Of a stretch of 64,000 nucleotides of DNA, positions 44,868-54,488 are shown in pieces (the stretch's first letter is position 1; each line of letters opens with the position of its first letter). The notes beneath the pieces were generated by a model. It was not told the origin of the DNA, made no database searches, and was given only the letters and a program-made list of their open reading frames with translations. Source of the stretch: Opacimonas immobilis (GTDB lineage: Bacteria; Pseudomonadota; Gammaproteobacteria; Enterobacterales; Alteromonadaceae); assembly GCF_048282545.1 (NCBI RefSeq), contig NZ_CP182485.1:1178001-1242000 (forward strand), written 5' to 3'. The position numbers and the translations under genes are program-made.

Positions 44868-45983
44868 ATGTTTGAATTAATTGAAGACGATAGTACCGAA
44901 GCGGTGATTAAAGTCATTGGCGTAGGTGGTGGCGGCGGTAATGCCGTTGAACACATGGTCAAAAATAAAATTGAAGGTGTTGAGTTCATCGCAGTTAATA
45001 CAGATGCTCAAGTCCTAAAAAAATCTAATGCAGATACAATCTTGCAAATCGGTAATGCTGTTACCAAAGGCCTAGGCGCAGGAGCTGATCCAAATATTGG
45101 CCGTGAAGCGGCACACGAAGATCGCGAAACCCTTCGCCAGGCTATCGACGGTGCTGATATGGTATTTATTACCGCTGGTATGGGTGGTGGCACCGGTACG
45201 GGTGCGGCGCCAGAAGTTGCTAAGATTGCTCGTGAAATGGGGATCTTAAGTGTTGCAGTGGTGACCCGTCCATTTCCATTTGAAGGCAAAAAGCGTAACG
45301 GCTATGCTTCGCAAGGTATCGATGAGCTGGCTAAACACGTTGATTCACTCATTACCATTCCGAATGAAAAACTCTTAAAAGTTTTGGGCAAAGGTACTCC
45401 GTTATTAAAAGCCTTTGAAGCTGCTAATGACGTACTATTGGGCTCAGTAAGAGGTATTGCGGAATTGATCACGACTGAAGGTCTGGTCAATGTTGACTTC
45501 GCAGACGTTAAGACAGTGATGTCAGAAATGGGGACGGCAATGATGGGTACAGGTTCCGCTACAGGTGAAGACCGTGCTGAAGAAGCCGCAAGCCAAGCAA
45601 TTGCCTGTCCGTTGCTAGAAGATATCGATTTAACTGGTGCGAAAGGTATTTTGGTAAATATCACCGCAGGTCCTGATTTTGCGATCGACGAGTATGAAAC
45701 TGTAGGTAACGCAGTAAAAGCTTTTGCCTCAGAAAACGCCACGGTAGTCGTTGGTACGGTTATCGACATGGATATGACTGACGAAGTGCGCGTAACAGTC
45801 GTTGCAACCGGGATTGGTACTGAAAAGCCAGATATTTCAGTGGTACCAACTTCGCCACAGGTGGCCAAATCTGTTGTTGTTGGAGCGTCTCATGCTGCTG
45901 CACCAGCACCTGATACGACTCCAGAAAAAGACGCTGAGGAGTATTTGGATATTCCAGCGTTTTTACGTCGTCAGGCAGATTAA
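44868..45983 (+). CDS. ftsZ: Cell division protein FtsZ
   Basis: Tubulin-like GTPase forming the Z ring. The ATG at 44868 with GGAGAG upstream is preferred to an in-frame TTG at 44853. The 371-residue product has VIGVGGGGGNAVEHM, the tubulin signature GGGTGTGAAPEVAK, and the T7 loop region NVDFADVKTVM. The C-terminal peptide YLDIPAFLRRQAD, which binds FtsA and ZapD, is intact. The linker is short, about 40 residues. Confidence 0.98.
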   Translation: MFELIEDDSTEAVIKVIGVGGGGGNAVEHMVKNKIEGVEFIAVNTDAQVLKKSNADTILQIGNAVTKGLGAGADPNIGREAAHEDRETLRQAIDGADMVFITAGMGGGTGTGAAPEVAKIAREMGILSVAVVTRPFPFEGKKRNGYASQGIDELAKHVDSLITIPNEKLLKVLGKGTPLLKAFEAANDVLLGSVRGIAELITTEGLVNVDFADVKTVMSEMGTAMMGTGSATGEDRAEEAASQAIACPLLEDIDLTGAKGILVNITAGPDFAIDEYETVGNAVKAFASENATVVVGTVIDMDMTDEVRVTVVATGIGTEKPDISVVPTSPQVAKSVVVGASHAAAPAPDTTPEKDAEEYLDIPAFLRRQAD

Positions 45984-46003
45984 TTCATCTGATTGAATTA
46001 TGA

Positions 46004-46032
46004 TTGACTGTTAACTGGTACGACCATATAAT
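46004..46032 (+). promoter_or_regulatory. Strong sigma-70 promoter for lpxC
   Basis: TTGACT (46004-46009) and a perfect TATAAT (46027-46032) are separated by exactly 17 bases, 26 bases upstream of the lpxC ATG. An AACTGGT/ACCAGTT inverted repeat encloses the -10 element and may be a regulator site. Confidence 0.78.
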
Positions 46033-46058
46033 ATACCACCAGTTTTCAAGGGTTTACT

Positions 46059-46973
46059 ATGATTAAACAACGTACAATCAAACATGCGGTTCAAGAAACC
46101 GGTATTGGCTTGCATAAGGGCAACAAGGTCACGATGACACTGCGCCCCGCTCCCGCTAATACTGGGATTATTTTCCGTCGTATTGATTTGTCTCCACACG
46201 TTGATATACCTTCCCGTGCAGACGCAGTTAAGGACACAGTGCTATGTACTTGTGTGAGTAACTCTGATGGCGTGGCAATTCATACCGTTGAACACCTTGT
46301 TTCTGCTCTAGCTGGGCTTGGCATTGATAATATTATCGTAGAAGTAAACAGTCATGAACTCCCTATTATGGATGGCAGTGCGAGTCCATTTATCTTTTTA
46401 CTACAATCGGCAGGGATTGAAGAGCTCAATGCACCTAAGCAGTTTTTGCGCTTGATTAAGCCGGTTCGAGTTGAAGAAGGTGATAAGTGGGCAGAATTAC
46501 TTCCGTACAATGGTTTTAAAGTTGATTTTAGAATTGATTTTGACCATCCAGTAATCAGCCAAACTCGTCAACATATGGAATTAGATTTTAGTTCTGACTC
46601 CTACATTGACCATGTATCTCGTGCAAGGACCTTTGGTTTCATGCGTGATCTTGAAACCATGAATGCGATGGACTTAGCTTTAGGCGGCAGTATGAATAAT
46701 GCTGTAGCGCTCGACGAATATCGGGTCCTGAATCCTGAGGGACTGCGCTACAGTGATGAGTTTTTAAAACACAAAATCCTTGATGCCGTCGGTGATCTGT
46801 ATTTAGGTGGTTACAGCATCATTGGCATGCTCAAAGCTTACAAGACGGGGCATGGCCTTAATAACAAGCTTCTCAATGCTGTGATCAACGACAAATCGGC
46901 ATGGGAGTTTGTGACATACGAAGCTGGTGATGTACCGATTCAATATATTAATCCGGTACTTGCCACTATTTAG
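46059..46973 (+). CDS. lpxC: UDP-3-O-acyl-GlcNAc deacetylase LpxC
   Basis: Zinc enzyme for the committed step of lipid A synthesis. The 304-residue protein has zinc ligands His79 (HTVEHLVSALAG), His238 and Asp242 (HKILDAVGD), and the catalytic His265 (KTGHG). Numbering matches the standard family. The presence of LpxC shows a conventional lipopolysaccharide outer membrane. It follows ftsZ by 75 bases and has its own promoter. Confidence 0.97.
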   Translation: MIKQRTIKHAVQETGIGLHKGNKVTMTLRPAPANTGIIFRRIDLSPHVDIPSRADAVKDTVLCTCVSNSDGVAIHTVEHLVSALAGLGIDNIIVEVNSHELPIMDGSASPFIFLLQSAGIEELNAPKQFLRLIKPVRVEEGDKWAELLPYNGFKVDFRIDFDHPVISQTRQHMELDFSSDSYIDHVSRARTFGFMRDLETMNAMDLALGGSMNNAVALDEYRVLNPEGLRYSDEFLKHKILDAVGDLYLGGYSIIGMLKAYKTGHGLNNKLLNAVINDKSAWEFVTYEAGDVPIQYINPVLATI

Positions 46974-46997
46974 CGCCATCGTCTGCTTGAATTCCAT

Positions 46998-47018
46998 AGC
47001 GATTCAGTTAAAATCGCT
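46998..47018 (+). terminator. Weak hairpin after lpxC
   Basis: AGCGATT (46998-47004) pairs with AATCGCT (47012-47018) across a seven-base loop, followed by a T-rich stretch. Pairing is short, so termination would be partial at best. Confidence 0.35.
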
Positions 47019-47044
47019 GTTTGAATATCTTTTAAACAACACAT

Positions 47045-47911
47045 ATGCGCTTGCAACTTCAACTAGAACACAGCGGTAAACGTTATCGAACAGACTTGTC
47101 GATTCGACGTGTTTTGGTCTGTTTTGTAATGGCCAGTTTAGTGTTTATTGTGTCCTCGCGTTCTACCCAAATTACTACAGAACACGCCAATCAAGTGAGT
47201 TTAGTCAAACAGGGTTTGCTGGCACAGCAAAGCATGTTAGAGCAAGTCATTGAGCAATCTGACATTGAACAAAATGCCCTACTACAGCACATCTCGGCAA
47301 TGCAAGCACAGTTATCTCTGCTTTCTTTACAGCAGATAGACATTGCCAAAGCAATGAATGTCAAACTTATCGATATCCCTATACCCGTTCCAGAACTAGA
47401 ATTTGAGCCATCGGTGAGTGGTTCTTTGCAAGCTCTACAACGCCAATTAGACGATCAAATTAAGCAACTAGCGATCCTTGAAAATGTCTTTAACAACACC
47501 CATATAGATATTCAACAACGTATAACCGGTCGGCCAATACAAACCGGTTGGTTATCTTCCTATTATGGAATGCGGGATGACCCCTTTACAGGGAAGCAAG
47601 CCATGCACAAAGGAATTGATTTTGCAGGGAATGAAGGCGATCCAGTTATCGCGACTGCCGCTGGCGTAGTGACTTGGTCAGGTGAGCGGTTTGGCTATGG
47701 AAATTTGGTCGAAATTAATCACGGTAATGGATTAGTCACTCGATACGGGCACAATCAGAGCTTAAACGTTGTCGTCGGGGAAGTGGTAACAAAAGGACAC
47801 CGTATTGCTACCATTGGTAATACGGGGCGTTCGACAGGCGCACACGTTCACTACGAAATAATAAAACAAGGTAAACAAATTGATCCCCTCCCTTATGTTT
47901 ACCGCAAATAA
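47045..47911 (+). CDS. M23 family peptidoglycan metallopeptidase
   Basis: A 288-residue membrane-anchored endopeptidase. One N-terminal helix (about residues 25-42) leads to a periplasmic coiled coil (about 50-160) and a C-terminal LytM domain. The zinc site is complete: HKGIDFAG (H-x3-D) and HVHYE (H-x-H). The coiled-coil plus LytM layout resembles MepM or EnvC-type proteins that cut cross-links or activate amidases. It sits between lpxC and secA, where secM lies in enteric bacteria. No SecM-like arrest sequence is visible. Confidence 0.9.
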   Translation: MRLQLQLEHSGKRYRTDLSIRRVLVCFVMASLVFIVSSRSTQITTEHANQVSLVKQGLLAQQSMLEQVIEQSDIEQNALLQHISAMQAQLSLLSLQQIDIAKAMNVKLIDIPIPVPELEFEPSVSGSLQALQRQLDDQIKQLAILENVFNNTHIDIQQRITGRPIQTGWLSSYYGMRDDPFTGKQAMHKGIDFAGNEGDPVIATAAGVVTWSGERFGYGNLVEINHGNGLVTRYGHNQSLNVVVGEVVTKGHRIATIGNTGRSTGAHVHYEIIKQGKQIDPLPYVYRK

Positions 47912-47936
47912 CTAAATTTACGGAATTTATTACAGC

Positions 47937-50618
47937 ATGTTTTCATCAATCGCACGGAAAATTTTTGGCAGTCGTAACGATCGCATTCTCAAACAAGTAA
48001 ACAAACGCGTTAAGTTAATTAACCAACTTGAAGCTGAGTTAGAGGCTTTATCAGATGAAGAGCTAAAGGGTAAAACCACGTTTTTTAAACAAGCTTTAGC
48101 TGAGGGCAAAACCTTAGATGACATTCTTGTAGAGGCATTTGCTGTGGTTCGTGAAGCCAGTAAACGCGTTTACGGTATGCGTCATTTTGATGTGCAGATG
48201 ACCGGTGGTGTGATTTTGCACGAAGGTAAGATTGCTGAAATGCGTACCGGTGAAGGTAAAACGTTAACTGCAACTACGGCGACTTATCTCAATGCCTTGA
48301 CCGGTAAAGGTGTCCATGTCATTACAGTCAATGATTACCTTGCCAAACGTGATGCGGATGGATTGCGTCTGTTATTTTCATTCCTCGGTTTAACCGTCGG
48401 CTGTAATATTCCAGGTATGTCTCAGCAAGAAAAAGTTGAGGCATACGCGTGTGATGTAACTTACGGCACAAATAACGAATTTGGCTTTGATTACCTTCGC
48501 GATAATATGGCATATAGTCCTGAACATAGAGTTCAACGCGGTTTGTATCATGCTGTTATCGATGAGGTGGATTCGATTTTAATTGATGAAGCAAGAACGC
48601 CTCTAATTATATCTGGTGCAGCTGAAGACAGTTCTGCGCTGTATAAGCAAATTAATGCTTTGGTTCCTAAACTTGTTCAGCAGGAAAAAGAAGATACTGA
48701 AGAAGAAGTTGGTGAAGGTCATTACACGGTAGATGAGAAAGCTAAACAAGTTTATTTGACTGAAAAAGGTCAAATATACGTTGAAGAACTCATGATTCAA
48801 GCAGGCATATTAAAAGAAGGTGACTCTTTATTTGCTTCTGCGAATATTGCCTTATTACAACACGTTAACGCAGCTCTTAAAGCGCATAAAATCTTTGTCA
48901 AGGATGTGGACTACATTGTCAAAGACGAAGAAATTGTGATTGTCGATGAACACACTGGCCGTACGATGGAAGGACGTCGTTGGTCTGAAGGTTTACATCA
49001 AGCCGTAGAAGCGAAAGAAGGCGTAAAGATCCAAAACGAAAATCAGACTCTTGCATCTATTACTTTCCAAAATTACTTCCGACTGTACGAAAAACTCAGT
49101 GGTATGACAGGGACTGCAGATACTGAAGCGTTTGAATTTCAGCACATTTATGGTTTAGAAACGGTTGTTATCCCAACCAATAAGCCTATGGTCCGCAAAG
49201 ACTTGTCCGATTTGATTTATCGCACAGCGGGCGAAAAATATTTAGCGATTGTTGAAGACATCAAAGAATGTGTGAAACGAGGTCAGCCAGTCTTGGTAGG
49301 CACGATTTCGATTGAAAATTCAGAGCTATTGTCTTCTGTTCTCAAAAAAGAAAAAATCAAACACAAGGTCCTCAATGCCAAGTTTCATGCGCAAGAGGCT
49401 GAAATTGTCGCCCAAGCTGGGATGCCAGCAGCTGTAACCATTGCCACAAATATGGCTGGTCGTGGCACTGACATTGTATTAGGTGGTAATTTACAAGCTG
49501 AGCTAGAAGGTGTGACTGATGAAGCTAAACGTCAAAAGTTGACCGAAGCCTGGCAGGAGCGTCATGCAGCGGTGCTAGAAGCCGGCGGCCTGCATATCAT
49601 TGGTACCGAACGCCATGAATCACGGCGCATCGATAATCAGTTGCGAGGCCGTTCAGGACGGCAAGGTGATGCGGGGTCTTCGCGCTTTTATTTGTCTTTA
49701 GACGATCCGTTGATGCGTATTTTTGCATCCGAAAAAATGGGCGCAATGATGCAACGTCTTGGTATGGAAGAAGGGGAAGCGATTGAGCATCCTTGGGTAA
49801 CTCGAGCCATTGAAAATGCCCAACGCAAAGTCGAAACGCGTAACTTTGATATTCGCAAACAGCTTTTGGAATATGATGATGTTGCAAATGATCAGCGTAA
49901 AGTGATCTATGAACAGCGTAATGAGCTCCTAGAAGACGGTGACATGGGCGAAACGATAGCCGCAATTCGCAATGATGTGGTTAACGATATTATCAGCGAA
50001 TATATTCCACCTGAGTCATTGGAAGAGATGTGGGATGTACCCGGTTTAGAAGAGCGTTTAAGAGCCGATTTTCAAGTCGAATTGCCTTTGCAACAATGGC
50101 TTGATGAAGACGACAAGCTGTTTGAAGAAAAACTGCGCGAAAAAATTCACGCTGAGATAGATGCAGCTTACCAAGCCAAAGTTGACATGGTTGGTGAAGA
50201 TGTGATGCGTCAGTTCGAAAAAGCTGTCATGTTGCAGAGTTTAGACAACCATTGGAAAGAGCATCTTGCGGCGATGGATTATTTGCGTCAGGGTATTCAT
50301 TTACGTGGTTATGCGCAAAAGAATCCAAAGCAAGAATACAAACGCGAGTCTTTTGAGTTATTTGCAGCCATGCTTGACAACCTTAAAGCAGAAGTCATTA
50401 GTCTGCTGTCTAAAGTAAAAGTACAAGCTCAAGAAGATGTGGATGCAGTCGAACGTCAGCGTGCAGAACAAGCTGCAAAAGCGACCAAAACCAATGAGGA
50501 TAACCAGCCGGCGGGCACTGTCAGAGTCGGTAATCGCACAGAGCCTAAAGTAGGTCGAAATGAACCTTGTCCTTGTGGCTCAGGCAAAAAGTACAAGCAA
50601 TGTTGCGGTAAACTTTAA
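47937..50618 (+). CDS. secA: Preprotein translocase ATPase SecA
   Basis: Motor of the Sec export pathway. The 893-residue protein has the N-terminal amphipathic helix, Walker A region AEMRTGEGKTLTATTATYL (about residue 100), DEVDSILIDEARTPLIISG, the TNMAGRGTDIVLGG motif and GRSGRQGDAGSSRF. The C-terminal zinc finger EPCPCGSGKKYKQCCGKL, which binds SecB, is intact. It is followed by mutT with overlapping stop and start, as in E. coli. Confidence 0.98.
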   Translation: MFSSIARKIFGSRNDRILKQVNKRVKLINQLEAELEALSDEELKGKTTFFKQALAEGKTLDDILVEAFAVVREASKRVYGMRHFDVQMTGGVILHEGKIAEMRTGEGKTLTATTATYLNALTGKGVHVITVNDYLAKRDADGLRLLFSFLGLTVGCNIPGMSQQEKVEAYACDVTYGTNNEFGFDYLRDNMAYSPEHRVQRGLYHAVIDEVDSILIDEARTPLIISGAAEDSSALYKQINALVPKLVQQEKEDTEEEVGEGHYTVDEKAKQVYLTEKGQIYVEELMIQAGILKEGDSLFASANIALLQHVNAALKAHKIFVKDVDYIVKDEEIVIVDEHTGRTMEGRRWSEGLHQAVEAKEGVKIQNENQTLASITFQNYFRLYEKLSGMTGTADTEAFEFQHIYGLETVVIPTNKPMVRKDLSDLIYRTAGEKYLAIVEDIKECVKRGQPVLVGTISIENSELLSSVLKKEKIKHKVLNAKFHAQEAEIVAQAGMPAAVTIATNMAGRGTDIVLGGNLQAELEGVTDEAKRQKLTEAWQERHAAVLEAGGLHIIGTERHESRRIDNQLRGRSGRQGDAGSSRFYLSLDDPLMRIFASEKMGAMMQRLGMEEGEAIEHPWVTRAIENAQRKVETRNFDIRKQLLEYDDVANDQRKVIYEQRNELLEDGDMGETIAAIRNDVVNDIISEYIPPESLEEMWDVPGLEERLRADFQVELPLQQWLDEDDKLFEEKLREKIHAEIDAAYQAKVDMVGEDVMRQFEKAVMLQSLDNHWKEHLAAMDYLRQGIHLRGYAQKNPKQEYKRESFELFAAMLDNLKAEVISLLSKVKVQAQEDVDAVERQRAEQAAKATKTNEDNQPAGTVRVGNRTEPKVGRNEPCPCGSGKKYKQCCGKL

Positions 50619-51022
50619 TGACTCAATCTTCATCTGACATCGATGTTGCGGTTGGGGTGATCCTCAGAGATGGTGCTTGCTATATCACTAAGCGCTCTGA
50701 GACGCAACATCAAGGCGGTAAGTGGGAATTTCCTGGCGGTAAATTAGAGGGCGATGAAACCCCTTTCAATGCCTTGGTTCGTGAACTCAGAGAGGAAGTA
50801 GGGATCAGCATTCTGGATGGTGAAGCTCAGTTTGTGATTACTTTTGAGTATCCTGAGAAGACGGTTCACTTACACGTTTTTTGGGTACACTTATTCAATG
50901 GTGAACCTGAATCAAAAGAAGGGCTAGAGGGACGTTGGGTGGCGTTGAGTGAACTACCATCCTTGACATTCCCCGAGGCCAACCAACCAATCATAGATAG
51001 CTTACTGGAACTTACCAAATAA
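50618..51022 (+). CDS. mutT: 8-oxo-dGTP diphosphatase MutT
   Basis: Nudix hydrolase that removes oxidised guanine nucleotides from the pool. The 134-residue protein has the full Nudix box from GGKLEGDETPFNALVRELRE through EEVGI (about residues 40-63). EFPGG and the N-terminal VAVGVILRDG fit MutT. The ATG overlaps the secA stop (TAATG). The 3' end overlaps that of the convergent aspartoacylase gene by 11 bases. Confidence 0.93.
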   Translation: MTQSSSDIDVAVGVILRDGACYITKRSETQHQGGKWEFPGGKLEGDETPFNALVRELREEVGISILDGEAQFVITFEYPEKTVHLHVFWVHLFNGEPESKEGLEGRWVALSELPSLTFPEANQPIIDSLLELTK

Positions 51023-51884
51023 ATTTATCGGCGGTGGCAAAGGCCACTGCGCTTGCTTTATAAGCAGCTTCATTAATGAAATGAGGATAAACGCTCTGCT
51101 CGCCGTCGTAATTAATACAACTTCCATCAAACATTAAAAACATAGGTTGACCTGGTTCTAGAACAGCAAAGTCACGATCTTGGATGTTTGGATGAACAAG
51201 GCCTAGTATTTTTTCTTCTTCCGACAATGGAAAATGCATCACTTCGAGAAGCCTATAGGCTTCAAAACCGCCAAACTCTGGTACTGCTTCGCGATTGTAC
51301 AAGACAATATATTCAAGAATGTGACCAAGCATCTCAACACTTTGGGCATAGACATCGGCTCTACATACGCCTTGAGGTTGAGCTCCGAGTTCGAGCATAA
51401 TGCCGTATCTCCCACACGTGCAAAGGTAAGGATGTTCTAAGTAACTGACTTCGTCTTCAACAAGAATGTGAGCACTTGGCATCTGTTGTTTCAGGTAGGC
51501 TGCCATATTGCGATAAAAATCATTCGATTCTAGGACGATCAACGTGGCCCCCATATTGGAGGTAGTATTGTGGATATCGATGACTAAATCGGTGCGAGGG
51601 TTATCTTTCGGCCCAATTTTACGATTGATGGTTTGGGCAAGGTTAAGCTCATATAGAGAGTTTGCTTGGTAAGCTAAGTTATCCAATGCAAATTGACGAT
51701 TTAAATCTACGTCTATAAAACGAGTATTGGCAGCAACAGCATCGGGGTTTGCAATCAGGAAACTATAATCCAAAGAATCAGGCAAACTGTGAATGCCCCC
51801 AGCTAAGTTATTGATGAGATGTATTCCGGTAAGCTCGTTACCATGAGTGCCGCCTACTATTGCGACAGAAGAAATTGAGGGCAT
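51012..51884 (-). CDS. Aspartoacylase-family zinc hydrolase
   Basis: A 290-residue protein of the AstE/AspA (M14-like) family. Zinc ligands are in VGGTHGNELTG (His and Glu) and VIDIHNTTSNMG (His). These, together with the DLNRQF arginine motif and the LELGAQPQG segment near residue 165, match N-acyl-aspartate deacylase (ACY-2-like) rather than succinylglutamate desuccinylase. It would release an amino acid and a carboxylic acid from N-acyl amino acids; the natural substrate is uncertain. It has no signal peptide. The start is six bases from the yacG stop, so it is the last gene of the minus-strand series from pilC or coaE onward. Confidence 0.85.
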   Translation of the reverse strand: MPSISSVAIVGGTHGNELTGIHLINNLAGGIHSLPDSLDYSFLIANPDAVAANTRFIDVDLNRQFALDNLAYQANSLYELNLAQTINRKIGPKDNPRTDLVIDIHNTTSNMGATLIVLESNDFYRNMAAYLKQQMPSAHILVEDEVSYLEHPYLCTCGRYGIMLELGAQPQGVCRADVYAQSVEMLGHILEYIVLYNREAVPEFGGFEAYRLLEVMHFPLSEEEKILGLVHPNIQDRDFAVLEPGQPMFLMFDGSCINYDGEQSVYPHFINEAAYKASAVAFATADKFIW

Positions 51885-51889
51885 ACTAA

Positions 51890-52120
51890 TTATTCTTTAA
51901 AAAAAGTGTCTTCTTGCTGAGCTAAAAAGGCCTCAATATCTTCCTCATTGGGTATAATATTGGCTTGATGGTCTTTTGATGCACCACATGGAATGGTTTT
52001 TTCTTCATCTGCCCATTCACCCAGGTCAATTAATTGACATGTCTTCGAACAAAAAGGGCGATAAGTAAATGCCTTACTCCATTCTACCGAAGTTTGGCAT
52101 GTTGGACAGTTGACGTGCAT
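51890..52120 (-). CDS. yacG: DNA gyrase inhibitor YacG
   Basis: A 76-residue zinc protein. Two Cys pairs, CPTC near the N-terminus and CSKTC around residue 30, form the zinc site, followed by the family signature IDLGEWADEEKTIP. E. coli YacG blocks gyrase. The ATG overlaps the zapD stop by one base (TAATG on the minus strand), the standard coaE-zapD-yacG arrangement. Confidence 0.94.
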   Translation of the reverse strand: MHVNCPTCQTSVEWSKAFTYRPFCSKTCQLIDLGEWADEEKTIPCGASKDHQANIIPNEEDIEAFLAQQEDTFFKE

Positions 52121-52872
52121 TAACAGCTCGCAAGTTTAAAAGAGATGTCTTTATTATTATCGTTTTCGGGCTGATTGTCATCATTAAAGCGAATAAATCT
52201 TACAGCGTACCTGTATTTATTGCCACTTAATGTTGGATAATAGTCTAGAGTATGGCTGTACTCAATCCGAATCAACTCAACCTTGTTGTCTGCAACACCT
52301 TGATAAAAGCCATTCGTCGCGGTAACGTCTTCTAACGGTTTTCGCTGCCGAATAAATGTCAACACTAGGCGAATCGATTCTTGTAGGAGTCGCATGGGGG
52401 CTAACCAATCTTGCATTTGTTTAATTTTTGATTCAGAGGATTGATTTAACCAAAAATGCAGTTTTGGTAAGTCAAAGCTACAAGTCGCTCCTGGGATAGA
52501 AAAGCGTTGGCGGATTGCAGATAAAAATCTGTCTTGCTTGAGACTGCAGCCGATACGAGGTGAGGTGTTTAAGGCTTCAATTGTTTGGGTTACCTCATCA
52601 AGCGCGGTGTTGAGTTTATCTTTATTTACGTTGGGAAAGGTCAGCCAATGATTTAAATGTTGAGTATAAATATTAAGGTCTCTAATCAATTCACTTTTCA
52701 GATCCACTCTTTCTATCAAATCAAGTAGTTGAAATAAATTGCGTAGAAAAGTCACTTCATTGTTTTTGGCGCAACAAGATTCAAGGTCTGCAATAGAATT
52801 GAACATATGTTCAACTCTTAAATAATTACGGACTTTTTCATTGAGTGGGAACTCAAAGTTGGCCTGATTCAT
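52120..52872 (-). CDS. zapD: Cell division protein ZapD
   Basis: Cytoplasmic Z-ring cross-linker that binds the FtsZ C-terminus. The ATG at 52872, after GGAGTG, gives MNQANFEFPLNEKVRNYLRV, the conserved start; a longer frame adds nine unlikely residues. The 250-residue length is normal. Motifs include ASLE-like helical segments and the C-terminal ISFKLASC. Order coaE-zapD-yacG is typical of gammaproteobacteria with this gene. Confidence 0.93.
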   Translation of the reverse strand: MNQANFEFPLNEKVRNYLRVEHMFNSIADLESCCAKNNEVTFLRNLFQLLDLIERVDLKSELIRDLNIYTQHLNHWLTFPNVNKDKLNTALDEVTQTIEALNTSPRIGCSLKQDRFLSAIRQRFSIPGATCSFDLPKLHFWLNQSSESKIKQMQDWLAPMRLLQESIRLVLTFIRQRKPLEDVTATNGFYQGVADNKVELIRIEYSHTLDYYPTLSGNKYRYAVRFIRFNDDNQPENDNNKDISFKLASC

Positions 52873-52911
52873 TAATACACTCCATACAACATGTAGCAAT
52901 AAACACCATAT

Positions 52912-53526
52912 TTATGACTTTTTCAAGTCATAACGAAGATTTTTGTAAACATTGTGTAAAAATTCTACTTGTTTTGCTGTATCTATCTTATTTTTACTAT
53001 TATCAATGACGTCGTGTGCAATGGATAGCCGTTCATTTCTTGAACACTGGTTGGCCATGATGTGTTTGATCTGCTCTTCCGAATTGTTATCCCTAGCACT
53101 TGCTCGAGATAACTGTTGGGATTCTGGCAAATCAACTACACATATTCGGTCACACCATTCGTATAATTTGTTTTCATACAGTAGAGGGACTACAAACAAT
53201 ACATAACTTGAACTAGCTTGTGTTAAAGACTGCTTCATCTTATCTCTAATCAGTGGATGTAAGGTTTCATTCAACCACTGAGTCTTTTCAGGAGAAACAA
53301 AGACGATTTTTCTTAACTTCGCTCGGTCAAGCGTATTCTGATCATCAAGGATATCTTTACCAAAATAGGCAACCAACTTTGCTAATCCCTCAGTTCCAGG
53401 GCCCACTACTTCTCTGGCAACGACATCGGCATCGACAATATCAATACCGTGTTGGGCAAAGCATTCAGCAACAAAACTCTTACCACTGCCAATTCCTCCG
53501 GTTAGACCAATAATCGGTACCGACAT
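52912..53526 (-). CDS. coaE: Dephospho-CoA kinase
   Basis: Last step of coenzyme A synthesis. The ATG at 53526, overlapping the pilD stop, gives MSVPIIGLTGGIGSGKSFVA with the P-loop at about residues 10-17. The 204-residue protein also has DIVDADVVAREVVGPGTEGL and the VVPLLYENKLY lid region. A longer frame inside pilD is rejected. Confidence 0.96.
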   Translation of the reverse strand: MSVPIIGLTGGIGSGKSFVAECFAQHGIDIVDADVVAREVVGPGTEGLAKLVAYFGKDILDDQNTLDRAKLRKIVFVSPEKTQWLNETLHPLIRDKMKQSLTQASSSYVLFVVPLLYENKLYEWCDRICVVDLPESQQLSRASARDNNSEEQIKHIMANQCSRNERLSIAHDVIDNSKNKIDTAKQVEFLHNVYKNLRYDLKKS

Positions 53527-54449
53527 TAGGCTATCCCCATCCATGCAAAATACCAGGTAACAATCGTTTCACCATAAAGAATAGTAATCCAGCCGGCAAT
53601 GCCCAAAAAAGGACCGAAGGGAAATGCGCCCTTGGGAAGAGATGGATCAGGTTGTTTTTGATTCGGGAAAACTTGTGCGATCAAAGCAACGGCTAGGGCA
53701 ACCACAGATGATAATAAAATGATGAGGACTAAATGTTGCCATCCAACAAAAGCTCCTAATGCGGCTAGTAACTTAAAATCACCATAGCCCATGCCTTCTT
53801 TGCCCGTGAGAAGCTTAAATCCCCAATAAATAATCCACAGTATGAGATACCCAATAACGGCTCCCCATACGGCATCCTCTAACGACACAAACCAGTTTTG
53901 GGTTGCGCTTAATAATCCCATCCACAACAAAGGTAAGGTTAGTTGGTCAGGCAATAACATGTGGTCCAAATCTATACATACTGCGCTGATTAATGTCCAA
54001 GTGGCGATCAGCATAACGGCACATTGTAGTGTTGGTCCATAATGCAAAGCACACCATAATGAAAGCAAGGCGGACATTCCCTCAATTATCGGGTAGCGTT
54101 TAGGGATAGAGTGATCACAATGTTGACAGCGCCCTTTTTTGAGCAGGTAAGATACAATCGGGATGTTTTCTGTCGCCGTAATCAAGCGCTTACAATTAGG
54201 ACATGCTGAACGTGGGTGAGCAAGATTAAATTTGTCACTTAAGGCAATACCTCCGGGAGGGTCTGGTCGTTCTTTTGGAGCAAAATAATGAATGAATTCA
54301 GATTGCCATTCGCGTTGCATCATAATGGGTAATCGATAGATCACCACGTTTAAAAAGCTACCGACTAATAAACCTAACAAACAAACCGTTACTAAGAATG
54401 CAAGTGGGTAGGTAGTAAAGGTGAAAGCGATGGATTCAAAGATATTCAT
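53526..54449 (-). CDS. pilD: Prepilin peptidase and N-methyltransferase PilD
   Basis: Inner-membrane aspartic protease that cuts and methylates type IV prepilins and type II secretion pseudopilins. The 307-residue protein has the zinc-binding Cys tetrad Cys83, Cys86, Cys108 and Cys111, the catalytic Asp in CIDLDHMLLPDQL (about 160-162) and the GxGD-type GYGDFKLL with Asp224. It is intact, so pilin processing is retained even though pilB is absent here. It may also serve a type II secretion system. A 39-base gap separates it from pilC. Confidence 0.96.
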   Translation of the reverse strand: MNIFESIAFTFTTYPLAFLVTVCLLGLLVGSFLNVVIYRLPIMMQREWQSEFIHYFAPKERPDPPGGIALSDKFNLAHPRSACPNCKRLITATENIPIVSYLLKKGRCQHCDHSIPKRYPIIEGMSALLSLWCALHYGPTLQCAVMLIATWTLISAVCIDLDHMLLPDQLTLPLLWMGLLSATQNWFVSLEDAVWGAVIGYLILWIIYWGFKLLTGKEGMGYGDFKLLAALGAFVGWQHLVLIILLSSVVALAVALIAQVFPNQKQPDPSLPKGAFPFGPFLGIAGWITILYGETIVTWYFAWMGIA

Positions 54450-54488
54450 TGCGCGGCCAAAATGCCAAAATGGTTAGTTTACAAAATG

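Noticed and set aside
45302..45868. 188-codon open frame on the minus strand opposite ftsZ
   Set aside because: It is exactly antisense to ftsZ codons, has low-complexity Ser/Thr/Pro composition and no ribosome site; it is a shadow of codon bias.
46011..46044. Terminator of ftsZ in the AACTGGT/ACCAGTT repeat
   Set aside because: The arms surround the -10 of the lpxC promoter and no T-run follows, so a terminator call is not supported.
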